Below, in pieces: positions 1 to 11,106 of a DNA stretch of 64,000 bases. The notes beneath the pieces were generated by a model, which was not told the origin of the DNA, did no database searches, and was given only the letters and a program-made list of their open reading frames with translations. The translations under genes and the position numbers were made by a program. The DNA lies in assembly GCA_911728435.2 (NCBI GenBank), contig OU452203.1:15831651-15895650 (forward strand), given 5' to 3'. The DNA is from Apoderus coryli (Eukaryota > Arthropoda > Insecta > Coleoptera > Attelabidae). Position 1 is the stretch's first letter. Every line of letters begins with the position of its first letter.

Positions 1-803
1 ATAGCCTTTTCCACAAAAAGTATCACATACAGGGTGTTGTATTTAAAACAACTTGTATAAGGCGTTGTATTTGCGAAACTTTTCAGGTGAAATTTAATGA
101 TTGGTGAAATTTTATGATATAAACTTAACTACTAGCACCACACAAGACATTTTTTGCTCACATCATAAATTTGTTAAAAAAAATACATAATCTTAATTCT
201 GTCTAAGTTACACAAAATTCGATGAGGGAGTTGTTATGGAATCTTACCTTTAATTATTCCAAGGAACCTAAAAATTAAAAATGTACCTATTGTACCTACT
301 TAGCATTGAGGCAAATAATATGGTTGTAAAAATACAACAATATGTTGGACATATTTTATGGGTGTTTTAAGGAAACAACAAATGAGTAAAAATTAACACG
401 AAAATTTATTATGGCCCCTAGTTTACATTCTACAAAACTAAAAATAAACGAAATAAGTGTAAAAAACCTATTGAATCATCAATTATCAAACTATCACATC
501 AATCTCAGCATGTGTAAAATAATTAAGAATAAAAATATTGTCGGTTGATATTAAAACTATAAAATAAATAAATATTAAGTACAAATATATTGAACTACCT
601 GAGTAGATCAAAAGACAAAAATTGCAGCATACATAATCTACATAACATAAACATGAAGGCAATGTTGTAACATTTAATACTTCCATGAGCATATAGGTTC
701 TTGGCTGCGCCATGTTGGCACCCTTTAGTGGTGGTACTGTAGTGTTCAAATTGATCCCGTTCAGTGTCTTCTCATTCTTTGATTGTATATAACATATCTT
801 TAG
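1..803. other. Non-coding flank, no gene seen
   Basis: AT-rich sequence with no recognisable coding exon. Around 30-60 there is an acagggtgttgtattt motif of the kind that recurs at 4131, 22911 and (as a variant) 45894, where it begins short dispersed repeats, so the first bases are probably the end of such a repeat. The 87-codon reading frame on the minus strand at 486-749 has no family resemblance and is taken as chance. Confidence 0.5.
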
Positions 804-2049
804 TATACAAGGGTTGCTATTTATGTATTGAGAACTGCAAACACTGGTATTGCTAGGTGAAATCTGTCATCGCCATCTTGAAGTTTGACATTTTTGACAG
901 TAGACACACTCAGAACGTTTTTACAGTAAGTCGAAACATACAAATCAAAAATAATATACAACTGTGGTACATCCAATATAGCATCGTCACAGGTGACGAG
1001 TCATGGATTTATGCCTATGAGCCAGAAAGAAAAGGCAAATCGGCAGTTTGGGCGTTTCAATGTGAAGAAAAGGCACCAAAAGTTGTCCGTTCCCGAAGCG
1101 TTAAAAAACAAATGGTGGCGTGTTTCTGATAAATATTTTTAGGCTTTGTTTTTGGTACGTAAAACAATGCAGCAATTTTATTATTAACGAAATCTTTACT
1201 GTTAATAGCAAAAAACAACAACTACTAGCTTACACTTAAGTTACATTGACATAAGAAAGATATTTGACAATTTCCTGAAAACTAGAATATATAAAATAGG
1301 ACACAATCATATGGTTGTCTAACATATACAAGTAGCGCCTCCGCTGACAACTGAAATAATTAATAAAACGTAAATATCCAACAGTTTCTTCACGAAAACC
1401 GGTCATGAAAATGAGAAGACCGTTAATTCAGCGTGGTGTACAAGCATGTTTGACCGAATTTTTCGGTAAATTGAGAGAAACAAATCCAAAACGACGAATC
1501 GTGTTGCATCATGACACTATAATCGATGAGTAGAATCTTTGGCGTAGAACACTAAACTAAAAAACGTTTTACCACTTCACCAAAACACTTTTTCTATTCC
1601 AGACGCGCGTTTCGCTAACAATGTTAGAATCCTCAGGAGAGAATTAAAACTCAAAGTTAGCGAAACGCGCGTTAAGAATAAAAACAGTGTTTTGGTGAAG
1701 TGGGAAAATGTGTTTTAGTTTATCACTCCGTTCATCATGGCAATGCGAGTTCACACACATCACTTACAACAAGCAAGTATTTAGACACACAAAAGATCGA
1801 ATTGATGGGTCATCCACCTTACAGCCCCGACTTGACATCGCCCGAAGAAGTGGTTGAGGCTTTCAAAAACCATTATCTAGAGCTATCATCTTCAGGCTGG
1901 ACAAAGTGCTTTGAAGGGTGGTTGCATTGCATGCAAAAGTGTATAGATCTTAAAGGAGAATGTTTTGAAAAGCAATATAAAAATATTTTTGATAGAATTA
2001 ATTCGTTTGTTCTATCTATTCTCAATACATAAATAGCAACCCCCGTATA
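804..2049 (+). mobile_element. Degenerate mariner transposon
   Basis: An about 1.25 kb mariner element. Its ends are inverted repeats: TATACAAGGGTTGC near 804 pairs with GCAACCCCCGTATA near 2049, followed inward by ctatttatgtattgag and its complement, and TA lies at both edges as expected for a target duplication. Transposase pieces in order are the ITGDESW-type catalytic block (VTGDESWIYAYEPERKGK at about 991-1050), a LRETNPKRRIVLHHD-like piece at about 1470-1512, then HGNASSHTS, IELMGHPPYSPDL and a MQKCIDLKGE tail (about 1730-2000). Stops, frame changes, a missing N-terminal part, an unrelated stretch near 1135-1400 and a nested foldback at 1550-1724 make it inactive. Confidence 0.85.
1550..1724. 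repeat. Foldback element nested in the mariner
   Basis: Two inverted arms surround a short loop. The left arm (1550-1620) has cacttcaccaaaacac followed by acgcgcgtttcgctaac; the right arm (1655-1724) carries the complements gttagcgaaacgcgcgt and gtgttttggtgaagtg. It interrupts the mariner transposase just before its HGNASSHTS block, so it inserted later. One arm of the same family recurs at about 26049-26100 in a THO2 intron. No coding capacity. It looks like a non-autonomous hairpin MITE; the mobilising family is unknown. Confidence 0.7.
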
Positions 2050-2155
2050 ACCTCGTTGGATATATATAAATTCGGAATTTCGTATCCTGCTGGTTGAATA
2101 TCAACTAGGTCAAAAGTATTAGGGTATATATAGGTATATATGAAAAATGGCTATT

Positions 2156-2535
2156 CAACATAAGTTGTTGACACTGTATAATATAAATAAAGAAAAGAGA
2201 AATAAACTAATGTTGTTTACGAACTGAAAAAAAATGACTTGTCACAAGAGGGATACGAACCCAACATCTCCCGATTGCCGGTAAGGTATTCTAACCAATA
2301 GAACTACCGTGGCACATAGAGGAAATCTCCTTCAGTCTGTATACATTAACGCGTTTCTGTGTGCAGTGCTACGCTTTAATTTCAACATAAGTTGTTGACA
2401 CTGTACAATATAAATAAAGAAAAGCGAAATAAACTAATGTTTACGAACTGAAAAAAAAAATCCGTGTCACAAGTGGGATGATCCCACAGTTCGTAAACAA
2501 CATTAATTTATTTCACTTTTCTTTATTTATATATA
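2156..2535 (-). repeat. tRNA-like SINE cluster
   Basis: Read on the minus strand, about 2316-2238 resembles a tRNA: a D-arm-like TAGTTCTATTGGTTAGA, then a B box GGTTCGTATCC that is one base off the GGTTCGAATCC consensus. The acceptor stem does not close, so it is a SINE head, not a gene. The SINE body (ttgttgacactgtataata...aataaagaaaag) occurs at about 2161-2228 and again directly repeated at about 2389-2450. A third, inverted piece (gttcgtaaacaacattaattt and on) follows at about 2490-2535. The cluster is two direct copies plus an inverted tail. Confidence 0.6.
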
Positions 2536-2689
2536 TACATACATTAATACATACATACATACATTAATTATATTAGGAACAAATAATATACTTCTAATGG
2601 CATTACTATCCTTAAGTCAAATGAAAGATGTCATAACATTCAATTTTAATGAAAAACATATCAGAGTTTCAATTCTTATCGTTATCGTG

Positions 2690-3345
2690 AATACAGATTT
2701 TTTGACTCTTTTTTAGACTTTTCACAAATTGGGTGTTGGAAAATGATCCAGAATTCTTCAAGAAAATCAGTACGACCTGAGGCACATTTTCATCTTGGAG
2801 GCTACGTAATAAGCAGAATTGTCGCGTTTGGGGCACAAAAAATCGAAGAGTGATTGTTGAAAAACCTCTCTATCCACAGCGTATAACTGTATGGTGGGAG
2901 GGATCATTGGGTCATATTTTTTCGAAAATGAAGCTGGTGCGATCGTTTCGGTTAATGGATTGCGGTATCGGACATTTTTATTGCCAGAATTGGAAGGTAT
3001 AAATGTGGACAATTTCCAACGAGACGGCGTTACGTGCCACACAAGTGGCGAAACCATTGCTCTTTTGCGAGAAAATTTTCCTGAGAGAGTCATTTCTCGA
3101 AATGATGATAACAATTGCCCTCAAGATCATGTGATTTAACATCATTGTACCTTTATCTTTGGGGTTACGTGAAAGAGAAGGTTTATACCAATGCTCCCCA
3201 GTCAATTGAAACACTCGTGCCGTTAGTGATGAAATACAGCCGCAAATGAAAATGTTATGGAAAATATCATCAAAAGAGTATGCAACAGGGGTCGTGGAGG
3301 ACATCTGCCTGATATTGTTTTTAATTTTTAGTGCCAAATCTTTCC
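2690..3345 (+). mobile_element. Mariner-like transposase relic
   Basis: A broken transposase of the Tc1/mariner superfamily, in the group with an FxxPELDG-like centre. Readable pieces in changing frames are NKQNCRVWG (about 2808-2835), GGIIGSYFFENEAGAIVSVNG (about 2894-2957), a TCHTSGETIALLRENFPERV block (3031-3093), a WGYVKE-like piece (about 3162-3180), and a final GRGGHLPDI (about 3291-3318). Several frameshifts and stops make it inactive. The same family is found inverted at 7933-8500. Confidence 0.75.
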
Positions 3346-3559
3346 CTATCGAATGAAATAAAAATAAAATGATAGTTTACAAAAAAATACGTGTTTTTCT
3401 TACAATCAAAATGAAACCTCTAGTAAAAATTGTAAATAAAACCTCAAAAATAAACACAAAACATTTCTACTCTTTCTTCGATGTCTTCTTCTTGGTAGTA
3501 GTAGTATACAAGGATAAAAAAATAAACAATCAGTAAACATAACCAGTAAAAAATTGGTT

Positions 3560-3900
3560 AGCATGGCAGGACGAACAGTTCATCCTCAGTCAGAAGAACC
3601 AGTGAACTGATTCCATATGCTCCGCGAATGGCGAATTGTTGTCATATATTACTAGTAGTTAATTTTGCCGCGAACGCAAAAAAGCAAACTGCGCAAGCGT
3701 ATAAAACAAGAACCAGTTCAGAATCGCGTCCACGAACGAAGCTAATATCACGTTCCAATGACAACCCACATGCCCCAGCTAATTCCCTCAAATTTAATCT
3801 GGAATCTTTCGGCAAAATGTCATGGACTCTGTTGATGGTTTCCTCCAATCTGACTTCATTTGGGCGTCCTGGTTGGTTATACCACCGCTGAATAGCGGCA
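3560..3900 (-). mobile_element. Mariner-like transposase N-terminal relic
   Basis: Minus-strand reading gives YNQPGRPNEVRLEETINRVH then DILPKDSRLNLRELAGACGLS, the DNA-binding helix-turn-helix region of mariner transposases (GRP linker, then ETINxVHDI..D.R...RELA). Translation becomes meaningless after about 3760. It may be a separate insertion from the relic at 2690-3345, because orientation and subfamily differ. Confidence 0.6.
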
Positions 3901-4130
3901 ATTCAACTAATTTTAGATTTCCTCAGAATTAAAATCTGCATCTTGTCAAAACACAGTGTTCTATGCCAAATAAATCAAGTTACGCTCATTTAAATGGCGA
4001 TACATTTGAGTTAATTGTCTACACCATGTATAACTTACAAGAAGATTGTTTGCATCAATAAGTTAATATAAAAGTTAGTTATCGTCAGCTTAATTAAAAT
4101 TAACTTTTTACCAAGGCTACTCCACTAAAT

Positions 4131-4520
4131 ACAGGGTGTTCTATTTAAAAAAAAACATAACTTTGATATATTCTTTATGGGGCACCGTGTATACCCGCAA
4201 AGTTTTGCAAAATGTGGCGGTATTAGTTTTGCATTAAAGAAAAAAAATCAAATTCGCTGCTGTTTTGTACATTAATTTCCTAATTTCGTAATATGTGGGA
4301 CGCATTTACAGAGAAAATAGGGCATCTAAAAAAAATGAAAAAAGCTCCTATGAACATATTTCCAAAACCCCTTTGTGTTCGAGATACAGATGTTAAAACA
4401 TTTTTTTCGTTTTCTAAATTTTTGTCGAAACCCAAAACTCTTCCTAATAATTTTTTTGCTACGCCACTGCCTATCACCTCTGTAAATACGTCCCACATAT
4501 TATCAAACATCCTGTATATC
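4131..4520. repeat. Hairpin MITE-like element
   Basis: About 390 bp bounded by atacagggtgttctattt at the left and aaacatcctgtat at the right. An internal inverted pair, aatatgtgggacg..tttacagag (about 4289-4313) and ctctgtaaatacgtcccacatatt (about 4478-4501), would form a stem of about 24 bp. The 76- and 80-codon frames on both strands here mirror each other because of this symmetry and are not genes. A gttcgagatacagatg segment matches similar gagatacag segments at 23018 and 46151, marking one dispersed repeat family. Confidence 0.6.
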
Positions 4521-4691
4521 GTGAATCAAATCTAATGCTCTTAAATTAAAATCTGATTAATGTAGGTATATGATGAAAAGTTATAATATTTGGACATAAT
4601 TAATTAATGTATAGGCTGATGATATTATATGGCTGAGAATTATGCTATTACATATTATTATGTGACCATTATGGCTAAGTCTATATTTATA

Positions 4692-7600
4692 TCAATCCCT
4701 AGAACTAGTTGGAGAGCTAAGTGTATGTGCTACTCCATTTTCTACAGTCTCTAAAATCCCAATAGGTCTAACTGCCTTTCGTTTTTCATTTAATTTAGCT
4801 AATTCTAATTTTAACTTATCTAATATTGCATAATTTGGTTGATTTATAGCTGCCTTACTTTGAAGAGATGTAATCTCCTGCTCTTCCATCTTCTTTTCTT
4901 TAAAACTTTTCACTGATCTATTACCATATAAACGTAAAAGTGATCCCCATGAAGTTATACTTGGATGCATGGCTTGCAATATCGCTTGTGATGCACGCTG
5001 TTTGCCATCCCGTTTATTTTTACACACGACCGTTGTGGAATATTTCCCCACTGTCATTGTGAACTCATTGCCTTGCTGTTTGGAAGTGGTACCTTGGTAA
5101 TGGATTTTTAAGTCATCCAATCCAAAGTTCCGTTGAAGACATGTGATAAGGATGTCATAGGGGGCTGGCTCTGTTGTTTTCGCACAGAACTCAGCAACGC
5201 GTGGATCTTCCACTTTGATTTCATCGAAAAACGATAGATCTTGATCCTTGTCTTTTTTGGTCCCACCTACAACGTAAATTTAAAGTTGAATATATATAAA
5301 TAACCTTCATATTTAAAAATATTATCTTAGTTATTATTTTATATAATTAGAGTTTAACTTTTAGGCACAAAACCTGTCATTCAAGTATTTTAAGTTGCTA
5401 CCGGGCAACGCCAATGATAACAGTACGGGAAACACTTTCGCGGACGGTAAAATTATTCCCGTACCGTTTTTCAAGCCCTCATAATATACCATAATATAGG
5501 CAAAATAATGCACATACATTATTTATTTATTTGTTATATATTTATTGTTATATTGCAATTATTACAATTATTAATCACCGGCTGAACTTCTTTCCCTGAG
5601 AAATCGGTAACATTACTACTTGAATTAATAACAGATTATTTACTTTTGGTTTTAAATATCATATTAGCTACTTCAATTTTATTATTCTTCAATGTATCCT
5701 TCAGCAACAATTGCCGACTTCCATCCATGCCTCTTTAAACTTCTGCGACAGGGTCAACCAAAATTGTAGCAAAGGATCCGTGAAATCAATGCCTTGTATA
5801 TTCTCCCGGATTTGGTAAATTTAAATATTTGGCATCAATTTGAAGAAGCATTTTACGAAGCTAATGAATCCTACCATTTGTTTGCAGCCTTTTCCGTGTT
5901 GGTATTTAAAGAAAAAAAGAGAACTGTCTAAATTTTTTGGCCTTAATGCAGAATCTTCCCTATAAAGTTCCATGTATGTCTCAATTATCACAAGGATCTC
6001 AGATTTTTAGTTGTATTGTCTGGAATACTAATTAACGAATTGGATCCAAAATCTTCTATATCATTTAAACTCAGCTTGTACAGTACGCCACGTCGGCATG
6101 CCCCAGCGATACCAAATATTAAAGCAATCTAAAAGTAATATCAAAAAAATGAAACTCAATTTATTTCACGTTTTACTTTAAATTACCTTAGTTATCAAAT
6201 AGATGGCATCTGATGATTCACTAATAAACTGCTGTATCTGTTCCCGTTATAGAACTTTTGACTTGTTCGCTTTATAGCCGTCCGACTGTCGCTTTAGGAA
6301 AGCTCGTAGTTTTCGGTATTTTGACATGTCGATATCTTCTTTTGCATTAAGAGTTGCTCTTAGCATCGTATAAAACTTGACACATCTACAAAGTAGATGC
6401 TTTCATCTTTGTAGATAATTCGACAAAATACGTAATAACAACGTTTTCGGAGCGGGAAGTCGTATGTTTTTTCTTGAAACGATTATAAGTCAATTCGTAT
6501 TTTTCTCGAGATTTCTTCAGCAGCAGAACGTAACCGTATTTGCAACTTCTACAACTTCGGGTGACATCCCGCAAATGGCTATATCCTCATCACTTTCCAT
6601 TATAATCGTTTTCGAAACACACAATTTACGAGAAATAACGTTGAAATTACTTAATTAAAACTGACAACTGCTGTTTAGTATTTGTTATCAACATGTTGTT
6701 AGGGAACTATAACTTATGGGTTATTATGGATTTCAGAAAAAATAGTATGTGCACTTCGTAAGAAGCACATTCCCGGACTCCCATGGTTGCTGGTCTCGGC
6801 TCTCGCCCATCAAATTTCATAGTCGTCCGGGAAAGTGTTACTTTTCCTACTAAGTAGGTACACAGTATAATATTTTGTGCATATAATCAACACTTTATCA
6901 AATGATTGATGAAGCAGCGTCAAACTTTGTCCTAACCTCTTTAGCTCGAAGGGTTGTATTAGTATACATATTTATTATCATCATGCGCGCTCATACACTT
7001 TTGCTGTCACAGATCTAGCAGGTTTGCGAAATATTTAATAATAAATATCCTAACATTCTATGGTAAGCAGAATTGAAATGAAATTTAGACCTCCAATTTT
7101 CTAGAATAGGAAATTAAACGTCGTGTTCTCCATTGAAGAAAATCTTCATAAAGCGACTCAAGAAATAGCACTGGAATATTGGAAAATCATCAGTGAAAAG
7201 GATTTAAAAAAAAACCTTTGACTTTAGATGAATTTTTTTAAATATTATATCAAATAATACTGTTTTTTTTTGTCATCCTTCTGGTCCTCACTTCAGCCTT
7301 GAAAACCTTATTGTGTCTTTTCAGGACCATACTGCACTCACTATCATTCTACTACCACGCAACATTCATTCTTCAGCCTAGATGGGCCACCGTTAATAAA
7401 CCCCCCAAACGGTCACCCATCCAACTATAGCCGCGCTGTACAGAGCTGCACTACGACGGTCGTCAGTGTATGATTCCTTCGAGGCTACCGACTCGGCAAA
7501 AAAAAAATACTGTTAGTATCTTATATATAATCAAAAAAAAAAACTAATAACTTACAGGGGGATCCATAAGAAAAACATATACAGACATACAACATCATTT

Positions 7601-9941
7601 TGTATTATTAATCTGACAATTAACGAAATAGCCACCTACTTAAAAATAAATATATGCCACTGTATTTGAAGCACGATGTATATTATCTGGATTTATTTTT
7701 AAAATGTATTCTTACACAAAAAGCACCTGCAACAGAAATGGAGACATATCCACTTTCGCCGTAAAACTCTGTGGCGTCCGTGATGGCTCACCCTGTATAA
7801 GTAATAAGTACAATGAATAAGTAGCAGTTTCAAAAACATATCATGTTAATACGTACGTATTTTGTTAATACAAGTAAATGATAAAACAAAAAAACTTGAA
7901 TAAGGCATAAGTAATTTTGAGAAAATTAGTTACTATTTTAACAGAACGAATTCGTTCATATGTCCGGCCGCTATCTCTCGTTCAATATTGGCTCTGTGCC
8001 CCTCTAACGGCGGCGGTTTGTTGGCATAGACCAATGATACAACGTAGCCCCATAAAAAAAGTTTAGACGATCTAGACGGCCAATCGACAGAACCATTTCT
8101 CGATATAACACGTTCACCGAATCTAGATTTCAATAAGTTGACCAAAAGAATAACGTTGCAACATGTCTCTGTGGCGACTATCCAACCTAACCCCCAGCAT
8201 GAGGGTTTAGCCAAAAATATGCTCCATTACTGAAGATGATTTTGCGATGAAATTGGTCATGTCTATGCAACATTTCAAGAGCCCAATTCGAAAAGGTATG
8301 TAGCTTCATATCATCGAATGGCCTTCGTTCTTGAGTTAACTTGATCTTACAAAGGTGCCAAGATGCCAAATTCTTGAGAACGCCGTTGCCTCGACTGTTT
8401 TGGATCGTTTGCGACGGACGTTTGAACGACAGCACTATTATTGGCACTTCGACCAACCCGTTGTCTCACTGGCACGGGAACATCCAACAGAATTATAGAC
8501 TCAAATTGGTGACAATGTTTTGACATTGGCATGTTATTGTTTTAAGAGTGCGTTAACAGTGAAAGTTCTAAGTTGTCAAGTCTTGGAAAACCTGATATAA
8601 TGAATGACATGCGAAAGTTAGTAGTTACTTTTAAAGCTCAATAATCGAGTCAATAATATTTGGACATCTGTAGCCGTTTACCGATTTTCAAGTCGATACA
8701 TACCTATTCCATGAGTAAGTTAGCAAACGAATTCTAACAGACGGTCCACAAAATTCACCCGGTATATACTTACCTATTTGTACCTTTATTATGTAGAAAA
8801 TATTTATTTACTCACCGGTTTGTGCATCGGTTGTAATTTTCGATTTCATCTCAGGAATTAATATCTCCAATGTAGCTTTGGCTGCCTCTGATTTAGCTTG
8901 TTTCTTACTTGTACCAAAACCTACTCCATATTTCATATCTTTTATCATAACAGTTGCTGAATAAGGTGTCGCAGCGTTCTCCAATTCTGCAAAATGGTAA
9001 GTTGGCTGTTTTTTTAATGCATGTTGTACGTATTCATGTAAAATGCACACATAAGATTTCCCACTTGGATTCATAATCCATTCCTTTTTGGCATTTGGAT
9101 TTCCCTTTTCTGCACAATCAGAATTTTTAATTGGAAATGTTATTAACTTAGTTCCATCTGGCAGAGTCGGTCTTTGTAATTGATTTTCATGTTTTCGTTT
9201 TTTGCTGAATTTTCTTCTCTCTGACCAAGACTTAAATCTTAAGACATTTACAGGGTGAAAATTGAATAGACTAGAACAATACTCTCGCAACTTTTCAGGT
9301 GTTAAATTCATCGTTTCAATATTTTCCTGTACAGTTTCAATTCTCGCATTTGGTAGACTTCCCGGCAAATTTGACGTGTTTACGTTAACTATTTCAGAAG
9401 TACGCTTTTCATTATCTAACGCCATTTTATAATTTAAACATGGAATAGCATTAACAGGTATAAGATGTTTTCTAGCTGATCCTGGTCCCAAAAAGTATGG
9501 CCGAGACAACGTGCAAACTCTACTAGTCTTATGTAGATATACAGGCATTCCACTATTATGAGTTACTTGAAGCCAACCTTCAGGTAAAACATCAAAATGA
9601 TTTTGTCCTTTCTCTATTAATACTATCTTAGTCTTTTTCTCAAATGGCACCTGAATTCCATTCTCATCCAAACCTGCTTCAGCAGCTTTTCGTTTTTTCC
9701 TTTCCCATGCCTCTTCAAGCATTTTCTCCACTTCATCGTCAGGTATATCGGAATCATACTCATTTGACTCCTCAGAATCATATTTCTCATCTATTTCATC
9801 TAAAATATGGAATTTAGTTGTTTCTTCCGCTGGCTTCGTAAAAGGACAACGAGCGCTTCCACCAGACTTAAAGTCATATTCTTCTTTAACAATATAATCA
9901 CCATTTGATTGTATATTTTGTGTACTGGGTACCTCAGTCAT
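4692..9941 (-). CDS. pasha: Pasha/DGCR8, microRNA processor partner of Drosha
   Basis: Double-stranded-RNA-binding partner of Drosha that forms the nuclear Microprocessor and recognises primary microRNA hairpins. Coding exons are 8816-9941 and 4692-5266 (1701 nt, 566 aa), joined G|GTGAGT to ttgtag|GT. The start is the ATG at 9941, in MTEVPSTQNIQ; the upstream in-frame stretch has only TTG. Visible parts are an acidic N-terminus, a WW-like, haem-binding region beginning LPEGWLQVTHNSGMPVYLHK with the IPCL cysteine motif, a first dsRBD (from about 300, ending KKQAKSEAAKATLEIL), a second dsRBD (PYDILITCLQRNFG to KRDGKQRASQAIL) and a C-terminal helix (ILDKLKLELAKLNEKRK) of the kind that contacts Drosha. 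Length is near that of other insect Pasha proteins. It is divergent from THO2, with about 1.2 kb between starts. A 5' non-coding exon is possible. Confidence 0.95.
5430..6660 (-). pseudogene. Crypton-like tyrosine recombinase relic
   Basis: Minus-strand translation, with frameshifts, follows the insect Crypton recombinase from end to end. Near 6600 is a MESDEDIAICGMSPEVVEV start; then SREKYELTYNRFKKKHTTS and ENVVITYFVELSTKMKASTL (6386-6510); then pieces like SDGYKANKSKVL and REQIQQFISESSDA, IALIFGIAGACRR (about 6090-6130), LSLNDIEDFGS (about 6040-6075); then LVDP.AEV and HGWKSAIVAEGYIEE (about 5690-5740), the block carrying the catalytic His-X-X-Arg/His region; finally a VQPVINNCNNCNITINI-like tail (about 5530-5590). 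Multiple stops show it is dead. Crypton transposase is a DNA-cutting and joining tyrosine recombinase. Confidence 0.75.
7260..7505 (-). repeat. 5S-rRNA-like SINE
   Basis: Read on the minus strand, the segment about 7460-7400 contains GCGCGGCTATAGTTGGATGG followed by GTGACCGTTTGGG. This closely follows the 3' half of 5S rRNA (GGGCGCGGTTAGTACTTGGATGGGTGACCGCTTGGG region), including the internal C-box. The rest of 5S rRNA is absent or unrecognisable, and the unit ends in an A-run (T-run at 7263-7272 on the plus strand). This fits a 5S-derived SINE (SINE3-type) better than an rRNA gene. The body downstream of the head is anonymous. Confidence 0.5.
7925..8500 (-). mobile_element. Mariner-like transposase relic
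   Basis: Minus-strand reading gives FGERVISRNGSVDWPSRS (about 8055-8108), then LFLWGYVVSLVYANKP (about 8011-8058), the D-block end (DWPPRSCDLTPLDFFLWGYVKxxVYANNP in relatives) of the same family as the relic at 2690-3345. The piece ends with IEREIAAGHMNEFV, similar to the conserved tail of the family. The ORF at 8187-8456 in another frame holds earlier, scrambled parts. It lies inside the pasha intron in the same orientation as pasha. Confidence 0.65.
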
Positions 9942-11106
9942 TGTCAACACTTGGGTGTAAGGTTTTCTCACAGTAACAATCAAAAGAATACTTCAACAAT
10001 ATTAAATCACAATTGAAATATTCCTTAGAAGAAACCGAGGAAAACTTATTTCCACTAGTTTTACAAGTAATATAAGTACACCTAGGTATCGTATTTCAAA
10101 AAGTTTAATTCATTACTTCACTACCTAATACTGGCTATCAGTTTAATATATAGATCACAACTTTTTTATATTATAACTCAGCATTGAGTTAGACTTAATT
10201 ATAAATATGAAATTAACATAATTATTTATTGTACAATTTGTAATATGCAAACCCAACAACCCCAACACTTAGAGGAGGCAGCAGGCTAACGGGAATCAGG
10301 CACCAAGCATCAAAGATAAAGATATTTTTTTATTTTTTGTTTTTTTTTTTTTAATTAAACTCGATTATACTTTTGACAATTGACATATTATATGTCAATG
10401 CTGACTTTCAGTGTTACCATCACACCGAAAGTTATTACACATTATCGTTCTCCACTCTCAGACCAGCTAAGCTGACATAATTAGCTACCGTCTACCTCAC
10501 TTGCAGTGAAAATTCCTGATATTTCCTGTTAAAGAATTACTCACTCGGAAATCGAGTGGCAGCGATGTCTTAGCGACCCATCTAGATCCCTATATTTGTC
10601 TTTATATTATTATATATATTCTTATAAATAGTTATATATATTATATTTCTCGTTTTCTTTAGACATTGTTTTATAAAGACAACGCTTTAGATTAAAGACA
10701 ATGCCTTAGGTTTCGTCACAAAACGAGTGTTTGTTATTACATTAGCTAACAGATGGTCCCACGCTTTTATGAAAGTAACAACCAAAACTTTTAAAAGAAA
10801 CCCACTAATTGTTTAACATATCTATCGAGAATGTTCTGTCCTTAGAGAGAGGAAAATTTTACATTATGTGTATAAAGACATACGGAAAGTGAATAAGTAA
10901 ATACAATAACATAAACCTATTTTAAAAAAAATAAAGGATGTCTGTGTGCTAACTGCTAACCGGACTAAGAGGCCAAGAAAGTGAAAAAAAGTAGAGAAGA
11001 TGAATTCATGACAGTTGACAGTTCATTTCAAAATAAAATTAGACAGAAAACCCAATGCACGCATGTAAACTTTGCGTTCATTTCAGATATTTCTTCATCA
11101 TAAAAA
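9942..11106. promoter_or_regulatory. Divergent pasha/THO2 intergenic region
   Basis: About 1.17 kb between the ATG of pasha (minus) and the ATG of THO2 (plus), so both promoters must lie here unless 5' exons are hidden. Features seen are a T-run at 10325-10352, a short palindrome gacatattatatgtc near 10382-10396, and a moderately GC-richer stretch at 10440-10590. No TATA box stands out. Which strand any of these serve cannot be told from the sequence. Confidence 0.45.

Larger units (their letters stand above)
5267..8815 (-). other. Pasha intron loaded with transposon relics
   Basis: The single intron inside the pasha coding region, 3549 bp, GTGAGT donor at 8815 and AG acceptor at 5267 read on the minus strand. 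It holds the Crypton relic (5430-6660), a 5S-like SINE (7260-7505) and a mariner-like relic (7925-8500). Around 6740-6860 and 5440-5480 the sequence is somewhat richer in GC and both share a cgggaaa(c/g)(a/t)..tt(a/t)c segment, possibly old ends of the Crypton unit. No host exon is seen between 5267 and 8815. Confidence 0.75.

Noticed and set aside
2238..2316. A tRNA gene on the minus strand.
   Set aside because: The B box is good, but the acceptor stem does not pair and the unit is repeated nearby, so it is a SINE head.
4280..4535. ORFs of 76 and 80 codons on opposite strands.
   Set aside because: They mirror one another because of the inverted repeat of a MITE; no protein family.
7400..7470. 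A 5S rRNA gene.
   Set aside because: Only about 35 bases match 5S rRNA; the first half and the closing stem are absent.
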